A DNA stretch of 64,000 bases from Rotaria sp. Silwood1 (lineage: Eukaryota > Rotifera > Eurotatoria > Philodinida > Philodinidae). Positions 57,089 through 64,000 of the stretch are shown one piece after another. The stretch spans positions 254,642 to 318,641 of the forward strand of contig CAJNOP010000100.1 in NCBI GenBank assembly GCA_905250075.1, read 5' to 3'. The stretch's first letter is position 1, and the number at the start of each line of letters is the position of its first letter. The position numbers and the translations under genes were made by a program. The notes below the pieces were generated by a model. It searched no databases, was not told where the DNA came from, and worked only from the letters and a program-made list of their open reading frames with translations.

Positions 57089-57340
57089 GTGGCGGGTGTG
57101 GGTGTGGGTATGAATGTCTGGATATGAACGTCTGGGTGTGAAGGCATAGATCACACCCACACGCGCACCCACCCACACCCACACCTACACACCCACCCGC
57201 ACTCACACCCACATCCTGCGGGTTTGGTGTAAATAACTAAATAGAGTGTGTGTGACGGTGTGGGTATGGTTGTTGGTATAGGTTGAGTGTAGGCTTTTGG
57301 TGAGGATGTCAGTGTGGATATGTGTGGGAGTGGTTGCAGC
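57089..57340. repeat. Compound telomere-like repeat: G arm, C arm, second G arm
   Basis: First G arm GGCGGGTGTGGGTGTGGGTA through GTCTGGGTGTGAAGG (57089-57143), spacer CATAGAT, C arm of about 65 bp (CACACCCACACGCGCACCCA through CACACCCACATCC, 57151-57216). After 25 nt comes a decayed G-rich stretch (GTGTGTGTGACGGTGTGGGT, GTGTGGGAGTGG) to 57340 with no C arm of its own. This suggests two adjacent or overlapping insertions. Confidence 0.8.
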
Positions 57341-57678
57341 GCTGAAGTTGTCATTAGAGTTTTAACCATTGCTGATGTGAAATCTGAAGAAAGAAACAGT
57401 TCAGAAGACATGTGTTGCTGCGAATAGCAAAGATGCTATGTAGTCTCTGAAGCTGCGTATTCACATGTATGTCAACCTTCATGGACGGCGGAGCGATTCG
57501 AATCTAGAGTAGGCTCAATTTTTCCCCAAAGTCGATTAGGTGTACACTGAAGATGAACAATGGTGCTGGGTTATTTGTCTATGAGCTAAATACATGTATA
57601 TTTTTTTCTAGACATCTATTCTACAAAAACGGAACAATTATCTGTCTTCACTATGTTCCTAACCATTCTCCAAAATAA

Positions 57679-57967
57679 TAAGGTACCATACAGAACCAAA
57701 AATGGTTTCGTGTGCGGTACGAAACTTAAAAAGGTTCCAAACACGGTACAGAACTTAAAAGGAGTTTCGCACATAGTACGGAACTTTAAAAACGTTTCGA
57801 ATTTTGCAACGAAAACGAAATCTTTTTAGGGTTTCGTATGATACCTTTGAAATCTTAGAAAAAGACTCCTAAAGTTCGGACGATCATTTTGGACGTATCT
57901 TGGGTTTTTACGAAACCTCAAAAAAGGTTTCGCTTTCGTTGCAAAAATGGTTTCATATGGCACCTTA
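57679..57967. mobile_element. GGTTTCG-motif foldback element
   Basis: Ends TAAGGTACCATA and TATGGCACCTTA are inverted repeats. The 289-bp interior repeats GGTTTCG/CGAAACC and GGTACGGAAC-like units in both orientations (AATGGTTTCG, ACGAAACCTC, GGTTTCGCTTTCGTTGC against GCAACGAAAACG). No clear target duplication; a scrap of telomere-like C arm lies 15 bp beyond. Confidence 0.7.
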
Positions 57968-57982
57968 TTTTTTTTTCAGAGC

Positions 57983-58004
57983 ATCCACACCCACACCCGC
58001 ATTT
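57983..58004. repeat. Solitary C-rich telomere-like scrap
   Basis: CATCCACACCCACACCCGC without an adjacent G arm; the 57679-57967 element may have separated the two arms, since G-rich sequence ends at 57340. Confidence 0.5.
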
Positions 58005-58037
58005 CATTTGATTAAATCATTTTACCTGGGAAAAGAC

Positions 58038-58836
58038 TAGAGGACTGCGGGACAGTCCCGAATCCCAAAAAATCCCGTTTGTCCCGTCCCGCGGGACATT
58101 CGGGATTGTCCCGAAAATTTTTCGGAACGGGACATTCGGGATCGGGACTATTCAGAAAAAATCGATGTCCCGAATTTCCTAAATTCACATATCAAAACCC
58201 GTCGTAAATTTGAGGGTTCTTATTTCTAACAAACATTTTAAAATTTGAATAAATAACATAATAGAAAAACAGAGCTAAAACTATTCCCAGATGCTTTCAA
58301 AGTGGATCATTTTCATTTATTTTTATCAGATCTTTCACTGATACAGTAACTTAAACGCATCGTTTCTTTTAATTAGCATATTCTGCACATCAACTAGTGT
58401 GCACATGGGGATGAGAGTGTGTTTAAATCGAAGTTATATCCCAAAAAATAGCTTCTTTTTTTCTCACACTTCGGCTGCAAGCAACTAAATTTTCATTAAT
58501 GTTTCAATATTTCATTTGATAAGCAGCAAATTAATAATTTGATCTCGACTCACAGGCATTCCTTGATCGTTATTGTGCTGCCAACTGCGTAAATAAAAAG
58601 CTAGCTAGTTCATCTAATAATTATATATATGAATCCATGTTATTCATTAATATTTAGTATAGAAAAGACGTATTCGTCTTTCCAAAAACAATATTTCTAT
58701 ATTCCGATCAGTTAATGGGACAAATGGGATTTTACGGGACAATTCGAAAAAAATTCGGGACGGGACATTCGGGATCGGGACAACTCGAAAAAAATTCGGG
58801 ACGGGACAATAAAAAAGTTTGTCCCGCAGACCTCTA
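58038..58836. mobile_element. hAT-type MITE, GGGACATTC-motif family
   Basis: A 799-bp element with TIRs TAGAGGACTGCGGGACA and TGTCCCGCAGACCTCTA. Near-perfect 8-bp target duplication GAAAAGAC (58030-58037) against GAAAAGAT (58837-58844). The arms are built from GGGACATTCGGGATCGGGAC units (58060-58150, 58715-58820); the centre is AT-rich without coding capacity. Confidence 0.88.
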
Positions 58837-60117
58837 GAAAAGATTCCTCATTTCTATAACTTTTTCCTTTCTCTGCAACACATTTGAGGATCCTTTCTTT
58901 ATATGTCAAGCCATTAGCACTCCACTCTTTATTGTTATCAATAAAAACACCCTGAGATAGATTATTCGAAAAAGAAGAATAGAATGTTGACTTTGTCGCT
59001 GTGGTTTTTTTTATAACGCAGACAGATTGCATTCACCGATAACGTTTGATATTATAGACACAGTTTGTGACGAACATTTGTTGCGAACATGTGGATAATA
59101 TTATGTTTTGCATTTTCGACAGCTTATCTGAAACTAGGCTACCTCTATAATTTGAACGCAATACAAAACATATTATACAAGGGTTTTTTTTGTCATCTAG
59201 TAACACTCTTTTCGAGCATCGGAATTTCATTCGATATGACCCCATAGCTAGCATGATTTAGATGTTGTTTTTTCTTTCACTAAATTTATTTTAAAGTGTT
59301 CAAAAAACAAATTTTACTGCTATATTTGCAGTAAATTAGGTGAAATAATCTTCATATTTGTTCTCTACATGTTGCTCAACCGTTAAAATAACGTAAAATG
59401 ATAAGATACTTTTTAAAAAACCTTCTATGGAACGGAAAAATTTTCAATAAAATATACTACTCCGAACAAAAATGTTTCAAACACTACTCACTCTTAATAT
59501 TTTGCTTGAAGTATTCAAATATTTTATTTTGATAAAAACAAAGTAGTAGATTCATTTCTTTTCATTTTTATAGGCGCTTCATCCTCTCTATTATCATTCT
59601 CGATACTCTCATGTCGCTCGTACAGTAACACGAAGTAGGAAAGAAAAAGATTGCTCTGAAAAGCTAATAGAAAACGAAAAAAAAATGTTTTTTTGAACAA
59701 CATGTCAATCTGTATACTCAGTCATTTCTTTTGTATACCTAAAGATTTGTCCGTACAAATAATAAAATTGCCCTTATCAAATCTATTGGAAATAATTATC
59801 AAACAACACTTTTTAATATTTCTTATAACTAGCGTTGTTGAAATATTCGAAAGATTTTTACGCAGTGAAAGAGTTCAGCCACACAAAAAATCACAATGTA
59901 TCAGTTAAATTCTATCGAAAACTGTCTATGGCGTACAGAAAAAGATAAAAGACTAATCAAGTATGTCTATTACGTATATTTTGTTTTTGAATTCTAATAC
60001 AGCTTTTGGACTTGACCGGTCCATCTCCAGTATTGGTATTTTTTCAGAGAATAGCAGATATTGTTCATGTGCCTATACAAACGTCAGATTAAATAAATGA
60101 TTATAATTCGGTTGTCA

Positions 60118-60242
60118 GAGTGGATGTGAGTGAGGGTGGGTGTGGTACACTCTACTCATCATCAAGCACTCACGCTCACACCCACACCCCACCCACACCC
60201 ACCCACACTCACACCACATACACTCACACACCATCCACACCC
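60118..60242. repeat. Telomere-like hairpin
   Basis: G arm GAGTGGATGTGAGTGAGGGT with GGGTGTGG (60118-60146), spacer TACACTCTACTCATCATCAA, C arm of about 75 bp (CACTCACGCTCACACCCACA through CATCCACACCC). The C arm is longer than the G arm. Confidence 0.85.
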
Positions 60243-60477
60243 TTCTAGAGAAGCTAAGGAACAGGAATTAAAGCAAAAATCCCGAGATCGGATTCACTGT
60301 TAATTTTTATCTTTTTGTGGAGCACATTTCTGATCTTATAACTTTCTTACTCGATAAGCTAGCGGGGTCAATCAATAGTCATTTTGTAGAGCACGTTTTG
60401 CTGCATGCTTTCTTCATACAGACACATTTGCAACTACGTGTCTCACTATATAAAAATTTATTATACAAGTCGAATCA

Positions 60478-60505
60478 GAACTTCTGGACCACCCTTTATG
60501 TAACA
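60478..60505. repeat. Solo terminus of the 17187-type transposon
   Basis: CTTCTGGACCACCCTTTATG resembles the right end CTTTCTGACCACCCTTTATT of the element ending at 18449, including the TA after CCACCCTT and a following GTAAC. No matching left end was found nearby, so it is a remnant of a related element. Confidence 0.5.
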
Positions 60506-61260
60506 TTACACAATAGATCAGCGTATAACAATGTTTTTATTTCAAGGATTTTTAATTAATTGATAGATATTTTTATTTACACGAGTGAGGAAGATTCTAT
60601 CCATAAACATATTCAATATTTTAATGGTTGTTGATGAAGGATCTTCGATAATAAGTATAATTCCAACAGTAATCAATATAAAAATTATCTATCGAAACAT
60701 GTTTTACTCGAAAATGAAGTACCATTTCATTTTGGTTATATATTTATTCTTTTGGTTATGAATGAAACAAGAACAAATGAAATATTAGATTTGTTTCGAA
60801 TGGAATTTAGTTAAATCATACGTATTATTTGTTAATTATATAACCCAACCGTGTGTAATTAAGTTTAAATTAAAAATAAAATTATATTGCATTAACAAAA
60901 TCATTATTCTTTTTATATGAAAAGCATTAACATACGTTCTTTGTATAATTTTTCATGTACAGATTTCAGTAATAAAAACTTCAAAGCTTCTTGAAGATTA
61001 AAAAAGCAACTTCTAAATATAGTTGGGTAATATATAATCTGATTCAATCTCGACAGTTTTAGCAATGACAATTGATTATATTTCATTTATATGATATTCA
61101 AGAGTTAAGTAATTGAGAAATGATGTTAAACAATAGGTAAAAATCAAATTGAAAAAAATTAATGGTGAAATCGTAAAATTAATCCAGTTAGATATTCGAT
61201 ATATTTCTCATGAATTCAAATTATAAACAAAGTGAAGTATTTTGACTTCAAATGTCTTTA

Positions 61261-62673
61261 TCAGTTCGTGACATTATTTGATGCCCAGTACATTTTATTA
61301 TTTTGTTTATCAACCATTCCAATATCTCCTATATGTAGGTTCATTGGAATAAATGTTGTTCGATCACCTGTTGCTTTGATCATTTCGACATCAAGTCGTT
61401 TAAGTTCGAGTTGAGCTGATAGTGGTACTTCTTGTAAGAGTTTTGCTGCTTGTGCATGTCGTTCGGCTGCATAGAAATCAGCATCAGCTTTTGTCCGTAT
61501 AACAAATGCTTCAGCTTCAGCTCGAATTTGAGCTTGTTGTTTTTCTCGATCGGCTTGTTGCATAGCAATCTCTGTTTGAGAGCGCATATTAGCAAGACTC
61601 GTTGCTGTTTCAACACGAGCTTGTGCACGTTTTCGTAATAAATCTTTAACACTATTATCGAATTCAAGCTTTTCAATGTTCAAATCTTGTAGTTCAACAC
61701 CCCAATTATGAACTTTGTGAGAAAAATCATGAAGAAATGCATCACGAATATGTTGATTAAAATTCTCTTCTTCAACAGTCGATTTGAGATTGATCAAATC
61801 TTTGTCTGTTTGTTTCTCCGGAACTGGTGGAGCTATCTCATCTATTGCTGCATTGAGGAAGAGTGAAGTAAGTGTGGCTTCCGCTGCTCGTTTGACTGCT
61901 CCATGTATATCTTGAACAGTCATGAATGCTGTTGTTGGATCATGAATTCGATAAGTAATAAGACCTTTCGCTGTTATGGTGATGCCATCTCGAGTGTTGA
62001 CTGTCAGTTGATCAAGTTCTCTGACTTGAAGTTGTACTGATTGAAAACCAGTCTTTTTATCGAATAGAAAAGTGGGTGAATTTGTTTCAAATGGTCCTGA
62101 TTTAGTATCTTCAGGTCGAATGATGATTTGTTTACCAATATCAAATGCTACAGCAACGAATCCAACAGGAACAGTTATTCGACGATATGTTCCTAATTCG
62201 ATATACTGTGCATTAGCTGGAGTACTCTTGACAAAGACATGTGGTGCTGTCAATATGTAACGACCAGGATCAAGTAAAATGCTTTCTCCATTTCTTAGAC
62301 TCAAACCTAGTTCGTCCTGATTTATTGTAACAATTTGAATATTGCCCAGTGTAATAAGTTTATCGGTAATACTGGTCACATTGATTAGATGATCAAATGG
62401 AGAAAAGAAAGTATATCGACCTGGTGCAAGAAATTTAGGGCTGCGATTGAACATAGCTAAACCTAGTTGACCATCTTGAATGAGATTCAAGCCTAAACCA
62501 GCTGGTGGTCGTGGTCGTTGTAGTAGATTTCGTTGTTCGAGTTCATCGTACAATGATCGATCTGGATTAAGTCGAACCTTCATATCACCACCTGCATGTC
62601 GAATCGTCTGACTAAATGTTTTTTTATAATCAGACACCAATTTGCCATCGATCTCATCGGAATTTATAGACAT
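61261..62673 (-). CDS. SPFH/band-7 (prohibitin-homology) domain protein
   Basis: A 470-aa intronless frame starting at ATG 62673 ([16 protein letters not shown]). The N-terminal 50 residues are polar. An SPFH-type beta-rich domain follows (about 70-300), recognisable by [40 protein letters not shown], the domain core [20 protein letters not shown] (band-7 signature region) and [20 protein letters not shown]. Next come the segment [16 protein letters not shown], typical of stomatin relatives, and a long charged coiled coil ([20 protein letters not shown] through [20 protein letters not shown]). There is no obvious N-terminal membrane helix, so attachment, if any, would be peripheral or lipid-mediated. 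Family members form large membrane-associated oligomers. The C-terminus ends [19 protein letters not shown]. Confidence 0.9.
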   Translation of the reverse strand: MSINSDEIDGKLVSDYKKTFSQTIRHAGGDMKVRLNPDRSLYDELEQRNLLQRPRPPAGLGLNLIQDGQLGLAMFNRSPKFLAPGRYTFFSPFDHLINVTSITDKLITLGNIQIVTINQDELGLSLRNGESILLDPGRYILTAPHVFVKSTPANAQYIELGTYRRITVPVGFVAVAFDIGKQIIIRPEDTKSGPFETNSPTFLFDKKTGFQSVQLQVRELDQLTVNTRDGITITAKGLITYRIHDPTTAFMTVQDIHGAVKRAAEATLTSLFLNAAIDEIAPPVPEKQTDKDLINLKSTVEEENFNQHIRDAFLHDFSHKVHNWGVELQDLNIEKLEFDNSVKDLLRKRAQARVETATSLANMRSQTEIAMQQADREKQQAQIRAEAEAFVIRTKADADFYAAERHAQAAKLLQEVPLSAQLELKRLDVEMIKATGDRTTFIPMNLHIGDIGMVDKQNNKMYWASNNVTN

Positions 62674-64000
62674 TGATGAGAAAAGGTGCGATCGTTAAAT
62701 AACTGATGTATCTTAAGTGATAACGAAGAATAAAAAAATTTACTATTCTTATTATTCAATAGAAAAATTCGAAACATAATTATTTGATCAGAATGGATCT
62801 CAAAGAAAGTTAATTTGAGAAAGGAATATGGAAAAGGATCCCAAGTGGTACATGCATCTTCGTTGACATGCTACTTCTATTTTAGAAATGGCTTCATACT
62901 GTGTTATTACATTATCTTGATTCGTACGTTAAATAAGAACCATAACGAGTACCAGAGTCCTCTCTTTATTGTATTTAGTAAATGAAAGAGGAAATATATG
63001 ATGTGAAAATGTCTCCAAAACTAAGTATGATTTCAATTATGTTCTAGATACCAATACAGACGACTATTTTGTAATAAAAATTTTGATCCCTTATGGATAA
63101 CACTAACAACTTTTAAATATATATCGTCAAAGTGTGAATGATCTTTTTATTCAGTTGAGCCTAATTAATATATAAAAAAACAAATGACTGGTCAGATTTC
63201 ACCGATTTGTTCTCTGTTTGTTATTGGAAGTAGAAATCGTCTTTTTTATTTTTATGTAAAGAAATTTAGAGTTGCATTAATAAATCTATCTTTCCAGTGA
63301 GAATATGATTTGTAATATCTACTTAAAAGAAAATTAGCTTTTCCTAGTACAACTGAACTAAGTTGCATTTGATTTGGGATATGATTTTACATAAAATGAA
63401 ATATTTATATTACAATCAATTGTTATTTATAGAAGTTTTGTTGAAAAGAATACTAAACTGGTGAAAACTGTACGTAGTTCAATCATTGTTTTAGAGCGTT
63501 TAATAATTCACACAAGGTAAACTAAAATCGATTTCGAACTTTTTATAAATTTTTCTCTCTTTCTTAAATAAATTCAGTAAATGCATCATTTTAATTCTCA
63601 AAAACTTCATAAAAAATACTTTCTCAACTAAGAACGTCAGTTTAACTTTATTGTTTTCTTTACAATAACGAATGAATACAAATGCAGTATTTTAAATTTC
63701 TCTAATCAATGTATTAAAATTCAGTATAATACATATAAGATAGTACACAGACCTGTTTACTTGCATATATGTTCTGAGTTACTTATTCATATTTTGTTTA
63801 AAAACTTCACATATCGAAGATTTGTTTACCTCTTTCTTAATATACCATGTTTTATTTTGGTTTTAAAGCACGAAGTTTATAGTTATCTTTATTTGATGAC
63901 ATCAAGATGAATCAGCATTTATTTTCAAACTGATAACAGGTGACGTCAAAATTATTCATATTATTAGAAGAGATAAACGTCATATCGAGCTGTGTTTAGC
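62674..64000. other. Upstream region of the SPFH gene, no gene seen
   Basis: AT-rich to the window edge; no frame above 60 codons, no repeat of note and no recognisable RNA gene. Confidence 0.5.

Larger units (their letters stand above)
58845..61260. other. Intergenic, no supported gene
   Basis: Frames at 58712-59032, 59033-59254, 59693-59908 and 60317-60559 show no domain, and the first overlaps the MITE arm. 60540-61250 is very AT-rich. Confidence 0.5.

Noticed and set aside
49792..60242. True chromosome end
   Set aside because: Telomere-like repeats are short, interstitial, present in both orientations and flanked by genes on both sides.
1..64000. CRISPR array, rRNA or tRNA genes
   Set aside because: No regularly spaced identical repeats with unique spacers, and no rRNA or tRNA signature noticed on either strand by eye.

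Overview
The window is most likely from a bdelloid rotifer (Rotaria/Adineta-like). The evidence is an AT-rich sequence with spliceosomal introns, several of them only about 47-60 nt; a metazoan ionotropic glutamate receptor and a Rel-homology-like factor next to genes of bacterial or fungal character (amidohydrolase, creatininase, NCS2-type permease, multicopper oxidase); and many interstitial stretches of TGTGGG-type repeats, the telomeric motif reported for bdelloids. The species is inference from sequence character only.

Layout. 0.7-3.5 kb: the 3' part of an ionotropic glutamate receptor gene (+), with a 643-bp hAT-type MITE in its intron that duplicated the splice donor. 3.5-9.4 kb: no convincing gene; one foldback element, two telomere-like hairpins and a perfect heat-shock-element palindrome. 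9.4-11.7 kb: an amidohydrolase (one 47-nt intron) and a creatininase-family enzyme, tightly packed in the same direction. 12.3-14.7 kb: a decayed Helitron Rep gene (-). 16-16.8 kb: a class I methyltransferase (+). 17.2-18.4 kb: a long-TIR DNA transposon with a CCGG-rich foldback element inside it. 21.2-25.5 kb: a five-exon, 587-aa NCS2-like permease (-). 25.5-32.4 kb: AT-rich desert. 32.4-34.2 kb: an intronless multicopper oxidase (-) whose second type 1 copper histidine reads as aspartate. 35.2-36.1 kb: a CCGGAC-rich foldback element with a second hAT MITE nested in it. 39.5-40.3 kb: a four-helix membrane protein (-). 44.5-44.9 kb: a small unknown protein (-). 45.5 kb: a 100-N assembly gap. 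47.0-48.8 kb: a nine-exon Rel-homology-like gene (+). 51.4-53.2 kb: a fructosamine-kinase/NMN-adenylyltransferase fusion (-). 55.3-55.9 kb: an unknown ORF with an apparent 5' frameshift (+). 57.7-58.8 kb: two more foldback elements. 61.3-62.7 kb: an SPFH/band-7 protein (-).

Two signals stand out. First, about 19 dispersed hairpins have arms made of degenerate telomere repeat. They always run G-rich arm, short spacer, C-rich arm, and none lies in a recognised exon. They share their design with at least seven other non-autonomous elements here, each built from its own short palindromic motif (TTTAAC, CCGGAA, CCGGACC, GGGACATTC, GGTTTCG, AAATTTAAAT and others), some with clear hAT-type 8-bp target duplications. 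Second, the FN3K-like kinase fused to an NMNAT-like domain recalls bacterial NadR (NMN adenylyltransferase plus nicotinamide riboside kinase) but uses a different kinase fold. The amidohydrolase, creatininase and nucleobase-type permease suggest acquired nitrogen or purine scavenging; that link is inference.
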